The notes under the pieces were generated by a model. It did not search any database. It was not told where the DNA came from and was given only the letters and a program-made list of their open reading frames with translations. From Epiperipatus broadwayi (Eukaryota; Onychophora; Udeonychophora; Euonychophora; Peripatidae), in contig JAQFVV010012395.1 in assembly GCA_028023455.1 (NCBI GenBank), positions 2,108,001 through 2,172,000 on the forward strand: a DNA stretch of 64,000 bases, in the 5' to 3' direction. Below, one piece after another: positions 49,568 to 60,205 of the stretch (position 1 is its first letter; every line of letters begins with the position of its first letter). The position numbers and the translations under genes are program-made.

Positions 49568-49569
49568 GG

Positions 49570-49605
<36 letters not shown>

Positions 49606-49606
49606 A
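49568..49606. repeat. (CAT)n, the 3' tail of the RTE-type LINE
   Basis: A CAT run on plus is ATG on the LINE strand. RTE elements typically end in short microsatellite tails. Confidence 0.9.
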
Positions 49607-51088
49607 CCATTATCAATCCACTGCAGGATGAAGGTCTCTCCAAGTTCAATCCATCTTTTCCTATCTTTAGCTTCTCTTCTCAATATCACCCCTGCACACT
49701 TTATTTCATCCATCCATCTCACATGTGGTCTCTTTCTGGGTTGTTTACAATTTCTTAAAATCCAGTTTAAAATTTTAATTGTCCATCTATTATTATCTCT
49801 TCTAGCAATATGTCCAGCCCAACTCCACTTCAGACTTTTAATTTTTTCAATGAGGTCAGTAACACCTGTTTGTTCTCTTATTCATACATTGTGTTTTCGA
49901 TCTCTTCTTGTTACTCCCAACATGTATCTCTCCATACTTCTTTGAGTGGTCTGAAATCTCTGAATTGCTCTTATATTAAGTGTCCAAGTCTCAGATCCAT
50001 AAGTAAGAACTGGAAAAACACATTTATTAAAAACCTTCCTTTTCAAACACATAGGCATATTTCCTTTTAGTATCAAGTTATTTCTACCAAAAGCACTCCA
50101 ACCAAGTTTAATTCTATGATTAATTTCATCCATTGTGTTTCCATCTGTTAACTTCTTCTAACTCATCATAATCAATCTTTATTTTCATATTTTGAGAAAA
50201 TCGATTAAACATTACTTTAATCTTTTTAACATTTATCTTTAGTCCTACTTGCCTATTTTCATCTTATAACTCCTGCAACATTTCCTGTAACTCCAAAGCA
50301 TTATTTGCAAAAACAACTACATCATCTGCAAAATCTAAATGACTTAAATAATCTCCATTTACTTTCACTCCTTTAACTTCCCATTTTAATCCACAAAATA
50401 CTTCTTGCAGCACTGCTGTAAAAAGTTTTGGAGATATAGTCACCCTGTCTTACACCCTTTTCAATGTTGATTTTCCTACTATCATTATGTAATCTGAAGC
50501 AATGGATCTGAAGCCCGATCCATGCTTCACATCTTCCTATAAACTTAATTAGTATTGTAGACCTGAATTAAGTTTATAGTTCAATATCAGCAGGGTTTTG
50601 CATTAGAGTTAAAAATAATTATGCTTATCAAATGTGTATTACATTTAAATATTTTGTTTTAAATAAATTTCATTCTATTAATAAAAATTGCTTAACCTAT
50701 TAGTCAAACATATATATACATCTAGCGTATATATACGAGTTAATGCAAAATTCTGCTGAAATAAAATGCTTATTCTACTATAAAAAAAAAATAATATATT
50801 GTTGTTAAAATTTTGTTAAAATATTTAGTATGATTTGATTTTGAGATAAGCCTGCCAACATTTTCTAAAAGAATGTATAGTTTTAATTAGTGAGCCATTC
50901 AAGTGTAATTAAAGAAGGCCTTCTCTTTCTTTCTTTTTAATTAAGAGAATTCAAACTTTGAAGTAAGGAAGTTAGAGTAAAAAAGTTAAAGTTATTTTTA
51001 GAAAGTGTTGCTTTGAAACAAAGGAGCATGGGGAGGCTTATCAAGATCTCAGATCATACAAACAATAGAAGGTAGCTGACAGAGAGGG

Positions 51089-51097
51089 TATAAATAG
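51089..51097 (+). promoter_or_regulatory. TATA box of the LTR-like insertion
   Basis: TATAAATAG in a GC-richer context, about 595 bp into the element and 30 bp before the repeated R-like region. Confidence 0.5.
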
Positions 51098-51119
51098 AAG
51101 GGAGAACAAAAGATTGATT

Positions 51120-51212
51120 ATTCAGATTTTTCTTTTTGAAGAATTCACTTATTCAGATTTTTCTTTTTGAAGAATTCACATATTCAGATTTTTCCTTTTG
51201 AAGGATTCAGTT
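51120..51212 (+). repeat. 31-bp tandem repeat, 3 copies, in the LTR
   Basis: Units start ATTCAGATTTTTCTTTTTGA at 51120, 51151 and 51182; the third is diverged and a partial fourth follows. Confidence 0.9.
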
Positions 51213-53029
51213 GATTCTGATTTTCCTTGTGAAGGTGATTCTTTCAGAGTTCGCTATTGCAAGATTGATTCAGATGTTGCTATTGCAAGGTGCATTCAGA
51301 TTTCTCTTAGGAGAACTCTGTCAGATTTTGTTCGTGATTTTATTCTCAAAAGTCTACAACTGTTGTCTACAAATCATGAAGAAGTTTGAACCTGCTCAAG
51401 CTAAAAATCGTATAAGTGTGATGGATTCTAATATGCTTGGCTAGGCAAATAAATAGCTTTGCTTATCGCCGAGGTTCCGGAATACCATTCAAAATGCCTT
51501 AATATCCACTCAATAGTCATCTGAACTCTGTGCCGTGTCTGGAGAACTTTTCGTGAAACTATACTATATATTTTCATTGTCCGGACAACTACATCTCGAC
51601 GGTCGGATCAAGCCACGAACGCCGTAGGGAACATGCCCAAGGAAAGGACGGTAATCGTATCTCCTCTATTGAACTATTTCTTATGCTACCTTTTGTTCAT
51701 TTTTTTCTAATTGCTTCATTGAATTGATATGTATTTGCTATGTAACCATTTTTATTAGACTAACCTTAAATATATATATTGTGTGATCATCTATCTATAT
51801 GTAACCTTTTTCCCTTCGCTATTCTTCCTCACTAACCTGTGTAAAGATTTAGTATTCCATTGCGGTTGAGTTTAATAGTTAATTTTTGTTCATTTAAAAT
51901 CTCTTTCCAATTTTATTTATGTTTGTTAATTAAATGCGAGTCGGTTTCTTTTGTGTGCCAACTTGATCTCTTTGATAACGCCTCTTTTGTCCGCCATTAG
52001 CTTTACGTATATCTGATTTAACTATATACGTTTTAAATAATTTTTAAACCCTGTTTGTAGCGCAAAGCAATTAGAAATGCTTGCGAAAGATTCTTTTTTA
52101 TCGTACGTTATCGAGAAGATCGAGTTGACAATTTTTAATAAAATTGGGAAGAAAAGATTTAGACCGCAAACCTATTAATCTGTTTTGATTGTCTAATTAG
52201 TTTGTTTCAGTAATTTAGGGGAATAGCGGAGGCCATTATATCATTAAATTCATATTTTAAAGCCATTAATTAAACATATTATTTAACTATCAAAAGCTTG
52301 AGTTTCCTAATCTTATTATAATGCTTTATTTTACTTTTCAATGATCCAGGCACGCATAACGCAAAACACATATTTCTTAGTACTTTTGCACATTTAACTA
52401 TTTAGCTCCTTAGGATTTCCCGTCCATGTCTCTACCGCTGTTGCTAAGCTTTGTGGCCGGTTGAAAAATAATTTATGTGTGGCTCAGATAGTGTTGTTCG
52501 GTTCATAATAGCTTCGAGACTAGACGAATAGGGCAGAGGTCATAGTATTCTTGATTAATATCTCGCGTATGGTTGGCCTTGAGGTACTTTCGCCTAGTAT
52601 TCGAACTGGGTTAAATCAACATACATCATCTGACTGTCACAAATCTAATTGTTGCTGCTGCATTTTTATAAATATTCTTTAAAATATGACAATATCCTGG
52701 ATCTACACCTTGATGATCCAATGCTTTAATCACTGAAGAAATGTTTATAGAATCAAATGCCTTTTCATAATCTACAGAAACTCATATTCATTTGTCCTTT
52801 CTATAACTTCTCTCAATATCTGGATATGACCTACTGTACTAAAACCACTTTTAAAACCAGCTTGTTCTCTTGTTGGTAGAAATCCAGTCTTTTGTATTGT
52901 ATATATTCTATTAATAATGTAATCAATTGTCTAGACTTATATTAAATAGTAATAATTGAACTTAGGAGTTGTAGTTTTTAACCAGGGGATAAATTTAGAT
53001 CTCATGTGGACTGAAGAACAAGAGTTACA

Positions 53030-53694
53030 CTTTAACATTAATCTCATGCCATACTAAAAATATACATATACATATAATCAAAACTACCCCAAAACTAAAA
53101 TTAAACCAGACCAGCATAAAATAATATTAAAACACAACCTAAGGTTTCACTGCTACAAGCAGACTTCTCAAGTGTAAAGAATTACAAAAAAACCACACAT
53201 TATATATACTATTAAAAACTACCCACAAATCCATTCACTTCCCATCCACCCTTAATATTAAAAGAACTCTTAAATAAGTTAATTGCTTCAGAATAATAAA
53301 TTTTCAATAATAAAGACTCTTTAATTCTTCTTTTGATTTCATATAATGTGTACACAAATTATTAAAAAAGCTCTATCATAATGCACTTACTATTCGCATT
53401 AGATATTAAATAAGTTAATGAAATTATAATGATAATATATATCTATAAATTATTTAAAAACTTAGATGACATTGAATCATGATGATCCACAAGTAATATT
53501 TTTCCAGAATGATCTACACTGTATTTAGTTTTTTAGACTGCCATTGTGAGAATAGAATCCATTCATATCATTTCTGGTTGTCTTCTTCACTATCAATTTT
53601 TGTAAAAATAATCTAATAATGCAAACAGGCAGAAAATAAATGATTCCACATATCACTAATTAATGAAACAAAAAATATTCAAATTAAAAAAAAA
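53030..53694. other. Non-coding, contains an inverted hairpin motif
   Basis: At 53138-53172 the minus strand reads CTTGAGAAG - TCTGC - TTGTA - GCAG - TGAAACC, the same hairpin type seen at PLE ends. It faces away from the PLE coding fragment that follows. Confidence 0.55.
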
Positions 53695-54402
53695 GGAATT
53701 TATTTAATTGAATGTTTAAATTGTAAGAGGAAGGGCAAAAAGATTTCATGTATTGGTCCAACAAAGAATGTAATAAAAACTAGACTTAGACAACATTTAC
53801 ATGATAAAAATTCAAATGTTTACATACATTGTAAAGTTTTAGGGCATAAAGAATTTAATATTAAAATGTTGGAAAGTGTTAAAAATTACAGGGAAAGGAT
53901 GATAAAAGAATATTTTTACATTAAAAAATATAATCCTATTTTAAATAGAATTAATGGAGTGGATAAGAAATGTAAAATAATGTATAATTAAAAATGGAAT
54001 GTTTAAAATAGGTTTAAGTGAATTGTTAAAGTTTTTTAAAAAAGATATTTATATTTGTTTTATATACATTTAAAGATATAGCTTAGGAATGTGGTTTTGA
54101 GATGGGTTTTTTAGATAAGTTTTAAAAAACAGGTGAAGAAATTTGAAATTAAGGTTGGTTTTAAGTTTCTTGGATGATTTTAAGATTTGTAATTATATAA
54201 TGTAAAAGAAAGTGTAATAATTTAAGTAGAGGAGGGAGATGTAAGTAAAATATAATTATGTATAATTAATGTGTTTGTTACTGTTTCTGTTAATATAAGT
54301 TGAAAGTTTAATGTAATTAAGGTTTTATTTATAAATATGTACTTCTTGTTGTTGCAAATCCTTGAAAATGACTGTAAGAATATAAAACAGTTGAAATGTT
54401 GG
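53695..54402 (+). pseudogene. PLE fragment: GIY-YIG endonuclease and 3' hairpin
   Basis: A 98-codon open frame (53695-53991) encodes a complete PLE-type GIY-YIG domain: GIYLIECLNCKRKG with the family's CxxC pair, CIGPTKN (the YIG position, Tyr replaced by Cys), TRLRQHLHDK with the catalytic-type Arg, and EYFYIKKYNPILN at the end. The domain is from a different PLE lineage than the copy at 5.5-7.4 kb (SYVGQSNR type). No RT lies upstream, so it is truncated. About 370 bp after the stop, CTTGAAAATGACTGT - loop - ACAGTTGAAATGTTG forms a stem typical of PLE 3' ends. Confidence 0.75.
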
Positions 54403-55089
54403 AGATTATATTATATAAATATTATAACATTTTCCATTTTGCTAGGCCTCTACACGCTAATATAAACTGCATGTGAGTTGATCAAGCCATGTCAAAAAAG
54501 AAGAAAGTTATATTTCTATTCTAAAAACATAGCTATATTTCCTGATCAACTCAGCCTATTAATTGTTGAGAATTGTGCTATTGATGAAATCAGCTTTTAA
54601 TTTATTTAGTCTGGGCACCAGAATTCCTAAGAATTCGCTGAAATCATCATATAACATCTCGCAAATAAAAAAAAATACTTTTAAACTAATCGGTATTACA
54701 TCATACCATAACAAGAATTATTTTTTTAAGATTATTATTCCTGGGCTTATTCAAACATATTGGCAAAGGTAAATTACATTTTAAATCTTATTAAACTACT
54801 AATAGATTTAATAATAAAAAATAATAACTACTATTAATAACGCACAAATGAAAATTGGTATTAGAAATATTTTTATTCTAATAGACTAAAAAAATATTTG
54901 AAATAAATTACTTATCAAGTTAATTAGAGAGAACACCACTCAGACGTGAATCAATTAATAAAAAACAATTTTATGATTACTGTTCATATCTAAATTTCTT
55001 CTAGAAATTTCCTTAAAAAATGAATGTCTCTTGTACAAGAAAATTAATGTCTCTATCGGGATTGTTTAAACATACTTTTAGAAATTGTT
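54403..55089. other. No gene seen
   Basis: AT-rich. 54563-54772 (+) is a short frame without a motif. Confidence 0.45.
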
Positions 55090-55490
55090 TGAAAACGTTT
55101 AATTTGGTCACAATCAGGAGTAATGAAGTATAACTTACCGGTAAGTTTTGTGAATTCAGTAGTAGATAACTATGCATAGTTTTTCAGGGTTGAATTGAGC
55201 TCACGGCCTTTGATTATTAGTTGATCTTGATGCTGGTTCCATAGGCTAGTCACGTAAGCTTCTCTGGTGTCCATCGGTAATGATGTCAGCTAAAGCTCCA
55301 GTCTACTCTCGTATGAATAACTTTTTCATCGTAGAAAAGGTCTGGATTCTCTAATCCAAAACCAACCAAAAGAATAACAGCTAAACCAAGATGTTCTTCA
55401 AACTGATCTCTGCCTTTTATACTCTCTAGAGCCCAGTTTTCCGACTTCTGCACATATCTTTTGTTTGTCAAAATATCCGTTGATAATCTT
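55090..55490 (-). other. GC-richer block with short coding-like frames, unassigned
   Basis: On the minus strand a 61-codon frame (with EEHLGLAVILLVGFGLENPD) is followed in another frame by MDTREAYVTSLWNQHQDQ. The block ends near AACTTACCG|GTAAGT. I recognise no family. It could be an LTR with a short leader frame, a gag start or host exons. Confidence 0.3.
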
Positions 55491-56786
55491 ATATATTCTT
55501 TACAAAATTTATGTTACAAAGTCTCTATTTTTTTCAGCATAATTCTGCCATCTTTAATTAGTTGAAATATTTTTACTTTCTCTTATCTAGATTGGTAATT
55601 TGTGTCTTTTGTTCTCTCCAATTCTAACTTTTATTTCTAATTACATAAAAAAAAATGAAAGAATAATTTAACTTTCATTGTACGTTATTTTTTTTTTAAA
55701 AAAAAATTAGTCAAAAAAAAATCTAAATTTACTTTTATTTTTTAGCTTTTACCAAATGCCAATATATTTGCAACGTATATAAATAAACGTTACAATATAT
55801 ATGTTCAGTATTAATATAAAAAAAATAAAAGTTTTTGAAAAGGAAAAAAAAGCACTATTTAATTTGTTGATGTTAGAAATAATAACTAATATATATAATT
55901 ATATGAATGTATAAAAATATTAAAAATAGAAAACAGGTAATAAAAACAATAAAAAGTATTAAAAGTTGAAAAATATCAGAAAATAATTTTATATAGGCAT
56001 TTGACAAAAAAGCACTGGCATTTTATTATTTATTTAATTTTTCCATTATAAGATACAATCTGAAAATTAATAAAGCACAGAATTATAATGTTATAAGAAG
56101 TAGTTTGAATTTTTAAACATTCATCTATTAAATAATTACAAATTCATGTTAAAGAAGATTTTAAAAAACCAATTAATTTAGTTGTTTTATTCAACATAAT
56201 TTAAAAATTTTATTAATTAAAAGTCATCAGACCAAATATTTTTATTTTAAGAAATCAACTTTTGTGTAATGAATTAAATTTATAATCTATTTATTATTAT
56301 TGGATCAATTTCTGCAATGCAAATATTTTTATTTTTTAATTGAAGATTTATGATACTTCATGGAAAAATTAAGACATAAAATAATTTAATGAGAAGCTTA
56401 TTTTATAAAGGTAAATTACAAAGAAACTATAATAAATTTTATTTCCATGACAAAATTTCATTGTATTACAAAAATAGTAATTTATTTAATAAAATTTCAC
56501 TTGTTGTTCACAAAAGTTTGTAAAAAAAAAAACAGAATAGAATTTCTAAAAATAAGCACTGTCTTCAACATTAAGAAATAGCAAACAGAATTATTAGAAT
56601 ATAATTGATTATAAAGCTCAGTTTTTAATGTTAAAGATGTTTTTTTTTTAAAAAGTGTCACATTTAGAATGTCAAGAGCATAACATATTTGAATTATTTT
56701 GTGAATAATTATTTCTTTAAATTTCAATGATAGACATTAGCAACTAATAATGATATTTTGATATAAACGCAATCTATCTATTCTAC
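55491..56786. other. No gene seen
   Basis: Very AT-rich; the open frame at 56497-56727 (-) is noise-like. Confidence 0.45.
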
Positions 56787-56992
56787 TTTGAACACATTTT
56801 AGCAAAAAAAAAACTTTTTATTGTACATATATGCATACTCAATCTTACATTTCAACTGTCCTGCAGTCTTCTTCAAAGTAAATTTAAGTAAAAGTGATTT
56901 TGAAGAAGACTTCAGGACAATCAAAATGTAAGATTGTATATAAATGTATGTTCAATAAAATGTTTTTTTTTTTTGCTAAAATTCAAAGTAAA
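56787..56992. mobile_element. Small foldback element with PLE-type hairpins
   Basis: Arms of about 90 bp (56787-56880 and 56899-56992) are imperfect reverse complements: TTTAGCAAAAAAAAAAC outermost, CAATCTTACATTT, and the motif at the inner ends. The left arm on the minus strand reads TTGAAGAAGACTG - CAGGA - CAGTTGAAATGTAAG with an intact stem; the right arm has lost its stem (GACTTCAGGACAATC). The centre is under 20 bp. No coding capacity. Confidence 0.65.
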
Positions 56993-57476
56993 GTGGATAA
57001 ATTGCATTTACAGCAAAATAAAGAAAGTCATGAATTTAGTAATATTTCTGAGAAATTTTGGTACTATTTTTTAAAGAGTATATTTCACAAGATTCATATC
57101 AATAATTGTTATATTTTATTTTTAGTCACTTTGTATTAGCTTCAAATATTATTTGAAAAAAGCTGATAATAAAAGACCAGTTATTCATACAGACATTGTT
57201 GAAATATTTTTTATTAGTTGATTGCAAGACAAGCATTTTGTAAAATATTTTTAGTCATAAAATTTATTTTCCATCAGATCATTTAACATGCACAATACTT
57301 TCAATGGAAAAGTGTTTTTAAATAAAATAAAAATTGCACTGAATTATTCTTTCATTAACTTTAGATTCATAACAGTTTAAAATTTAATGAAATTATTAAC
57401 AATTATTTACATCTAAATTCTTAATACAAGTATTATTTTTTTAAAAGAACAAAATATCACAATACTAGAATTCTAC

Positions 57477-57536
57477 CTGATTCATGGCTTTTCCAGCTTC
57501 AATTACTTCTTGCAATTGTTTGATCTGTTCTTGTTG
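57477..57536 (-). CDS. Candidate internal host-gene exon (coiled coil)
   Basis: A 60-bp exon on the minus strand with textbook borders: polypyrimidine-type acceptor TTAATGTTGTTGTTACAG on its left, donor CAG|GTAGAA on its right. The 20 codons read QQEQIKQLQEVIEAGKAMNQ, phase 0 on both sides, an amphipathic Gln/Glu/Leu helix of the kind found in coiled-coil proteins. Codon composition stands out from the AT-rich surroundings. I cannot name the gene from 20 residues, and found no neighbouring exon in the window, so introns would be long and repeat-filled. Confidence 0.5.
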
Positions 57537-57767
57537 CTGTAACAACAACATTAATATAAGAAAATATATTTAAAATGGTGATAAAATGCTATCCTTTCAT
57601 GCAAAGTATTATTATAAAATGTTTTAACTGTGATAAACTGGCAAAACTGTTGGTTCAATATAATCAAAAAATTTTCTCCTCATAAAAGATAAGTAAAATG
57701 TAAACTCTGATTATTATTTCAAAACATTAATAAATATACATCTTTTAAAAGGCAGAATATTAAAGAA

Positions 57768-57830
57768 GTTATATATATATATATATGTATGTATGTATGT
57801 ATATATATATATATATATACACACACATTC
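57768..57830. repeat. (TA)n(TGTA)n(TA)n(CA)n microsatellite
   Basis: Compound dinucleotide and tetranucleotide run. Confidence 0.95.
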
Positions 57831-59643
57831 TAAACAATTAAAATAATTAGTTTGGAATGAAACTCTTGAGACATTGATGGACTGAAAACAGCTGGCTAAG
57901 CTCAGTGGTTGATTAGTTATCTAATATTTAGTTACAGAGATATGCATTTAAGATAAAGGAAGAAATTTTTAAAACAATAATAAAGTATATTATTATAAAT
58001 GAATAAATAAATTGGGAAGAGAGAAAAACTTCACTCATCCCCAAACAACATATTAAAAATTAAATATATCTATCCCTCCATAAAACACATTTTTTAAGCT
58101 ACAGGGTTTTGCATTTAAAGTAACACCTTTAGATAGATTCTTATGTCTTATCTAAATCTTACATATCTCATAATTATTTATTAATGATCTGAAATACTCT
58201 ATTTTCATAGAGTAAAATATAAAGTATCTTTCTAATAGTACATTAAATAATGATGAAATTCTTATGCCACCAACAAAGTTATAATATAAACAACAGATCA
58301 GAATATGCATTTGTCAATGTGCTAATCATAAAATATGATTGAAATACAATGAAAGGTTCTCAAAAAATCTCACAATGGCTTAGAAATCTAGAAAAACAAA
58401 CCATATACCTAAGAGATAAGAACAAACAGGATTGGATTGATAAATCACTTTTTGAAAAAATTATTGCTAAATCACAAATGCTTACAGGAATTTAGAATGC
58501 CAGAACTTTATCCTTTTATTTAAAGTATTCTAGCATTAGATTTAAAGCAGATTCTTTTAACACCATGATAATATAAGTAGATATCTCTACATGAAATAAT
58601 ACACATAATAAAATAGAATAGTTTTACAGAAACTTGAAGAAAACTTTTGGTGATATACCTCTTAAATATATTATTATTGAAGGAGATCGGACTGCTAAAA
58701 TGAAAATAATAATAAAGAACAAGAACCCATTATAAGCAAATATGTCTTTGGAAAAAAATAAATATGATGAAAATTTTTTAGAATTGACTTAAGAATGTGA
58801 TATATGATTTTGCAGAAAATGGATATGAAGATTAGATGAAGGAAAGACAAAGAACATGATAATAAACATAAGACAGTCAATGTTAATACAGCATTGTAGC
58901 TCATCTGATCAAGATAATAGAAAATATTAATTAGCTCTTAATGAGAAAATATGAACAAAAAAATTAGATTCAATAGATGAAAACTTCAATAAACCTTTAA
59001 AGAAAACTGCTACTGAAATTGTACTTGTTGAATAAAATATTGGAAAAGATTGAAATATACTATAAATCTTGCATATTTTAGTTAAAGCAACTGTTAATTT
59101 TTCCAATATTTTTTTTAAAACCAATATTCATTTTGTATAATTCAGAACACTACTCTGATCAACATCTTAAAATTTAATCCTTGTTAGTGAGCATTTTCCC
59201 CATTTAATCTTGAATATTTCTTTGAATTTATATTCATTTTGATATTTTTTGTAAGTCTACAATGACATTTTATGTCTATTATCTTTCTACTGGATTGCTT
59301 TTTTTTATGTTATTACACCCTGCCTTATATTGCTATTTTAAGTCAGTGATAAAATTCAAAAGTTGTAAAATAATAATATAAGGCATAGTGTAATAAATAA
59401 ACAATAAAAAAGAATAGATAAATTCCATGGAATATCAATATAAATTTATAAAAAAAATATGATGAATATAAATCTAAATAAATATTCAACATGATAAAAA
59501 AAATGTAGCTAAACAGAATATAATTATAGATGAGAAGGGAAAAAACTATCACAAGCAAGAATGAAATTTTAAGATATTGTTCACGGAAACATTTTGAATT
59601 GAATAAAATAAACATCAATATAAAAATTGCATCATCATTTTAT
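57831..59643. other. No gene supported; possible faint RTE relic
   Basis: At about 58970-59020 (+) the words FDENFNKPLKKTATEIV resemble the post-endonuclease part of RTE LINEs, and an RTE relic lies further on, but the link is weak. Confidence 0.3.
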
Positions 59644-59825
59644 AATACTAAAGATAGTAATAATAAAAAGTCAGATGTCACATGACTTATATATAGCTTG
59701 CAATTACCAATATGTAAACTTAAGAGCATGCTAATGCTCTAAACAAGCTTTTTTTTTTATTATGATAAATGCTACCACAAGAGAAGACATTCAAATCATC
59801 TTTATTTTAGATTGTCCCCATCCAC

Positions 59826-59860
59826 AGACTGGTTTCGACCTATAGGTCTCTTCAGTGAGG
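59826..59860 (-). ncRNA. Hammerhead-ribozyme-like motif, left arm
   Basis: Minus strand: CACTGAAGA, stem II GACC/GGTC with loop TATA, GAAACCAGTC. Core residues C3 U4 G5 A6 N7 G8 A9 and G12 A13 A14 are all present. Stem III would be only a C-G pair plus A-U before the GUC triplet, as reported for PLE hammerheads. Stem I would pair TGTCC/TTCCAACTCC-side bases with GGATGGGGACA. Confidence 0.45.
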
Positions 59861-60147
59861 AGTTGGAACATTAGACTCAAAAAACCAACTCAAGCTAAGC
59901 ATTTATCTAAAAGATAATTCTCAAGAAGAAGATCTAAACCTTTAGACATCTGCATGTCTTTAAAGTCAGCTCTCTAACTGAAAAAATTATATGGGCCTGA
60001 ACTTAATTCAAATACTCCATATATTAATAGGCTTTCAGTTGGAGAGCTGACTTTAAAGACATGCAGATGTCTAAAGGTTTAGATCTTCTTCTTGAGAATT
60101 ATCTTTTAGATAAATGCTTAGCTTGAGTTGGTTTTTTGAATCTAATG

Positions 60148-60205
60148 TCCCAACTCCTCACTGAAGAGACCCATAGGTCGAAACCAGTCTGGGGATGGGG
60201 ACAAT
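60148..60205 (+). ncRNA. Hammerhead-ribozyme-like motif, right arm
   Basis: Plus strand: TGTCCCAACTCC (stem I 5' side), CTGAAGA, GACC-CATA-GGTC (stem II), GAAACCAGTC (very short stem III and GUC), GGGGATGGGGACA (stem I 3' side). Stem I pairs at about ten of twelve positions. Activity cannot be judged from sequence; a one-pair stem III usually needs dimerisation. Confidence 0.45.

Larger units (their letters stand above)
50495..52641. mobile_element. Solo-LTR-like insertion of 2147 bp with 4-bp TSD
   Basis: The element begins TGAAGCAATGG and ends GACTGTCACA, with AATC duplicated on both sides (50491-50494 and 52642-52645). Removing it and one AATC restores the host LINE reading frame exactly across AATIR|LHNDS. 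TG...CA ends and a 4-bp duplication are standard for Ty3/gypsy LTRs. Inside, TATAAATAG (51089) is followed by a 31-bp repeat in three copies and a GC-richer stretch to about 51670. No pol motif and no internal second LTR were found, so a long solo LTR is the best reading, with the promoter on the plus strand. Its first 35 bp form an imperfect hairpin (TGAAGCAATGGATC / GATCCATGCTTCA). Confidence 0.7.
49568..52906 (-). mobile_element. 5'-truncated RTE-type LINE, interrupted
   Basis: On the minus strand, from 52906 downward: TGFLPTREQAGFKSGFSTVG, HWIIKV, ILKNIYKNAAATIR, then (after a 2147-bp insertion) LHNDSRKINIEKGVRQGD, SHLDFADDVVVFANNA, INHRIKLGWSAFGRN, VFPVLTYGSETWTL and TTQRSMERYMLGVTRRDR. 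This is the RT palm and post-RT region of an RTE-group LINE, with the catalytic FADD box intact near 50330. The 3' end carries the CCACTGCAGGATGAAGG-type sequence (49618-49635, read on plus) and a (ATG)n tail at 49568-49606. Frameshifts and stops make it a relic; the 5' half and endonuclease are absent. Confidence 0.85.
49211..53029 (+). repeat. LTR relic (repeat X, copy 2) split by nested insertions
   Basis: 49211-49567 and about 52907-53029 together match 39066-39478 in order and orientation, for example CTAAAATAATTAAATGAT, ACAGGTCAT, then ATTAATAATG and ACCAGGGGATAAATTTAGAT, ending AGAGTTACA. About 44 bp of repeat X around the break are missing here. The interior is an RTE-type LINE. Confidence 0.8.

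Noticed and set aside
49628-50070. Plus-strand frames of 105 and 86 codons
   Set aside because: Antisense shadows of the minus-strand RTE post-RT region.
51198-51444. Two overlapping frames of 63 and 77 codons in the LTR-like insertion
   Set aside because: They fall in the 31-bp repeat and leader-like region of an LTR and show no protein motif.
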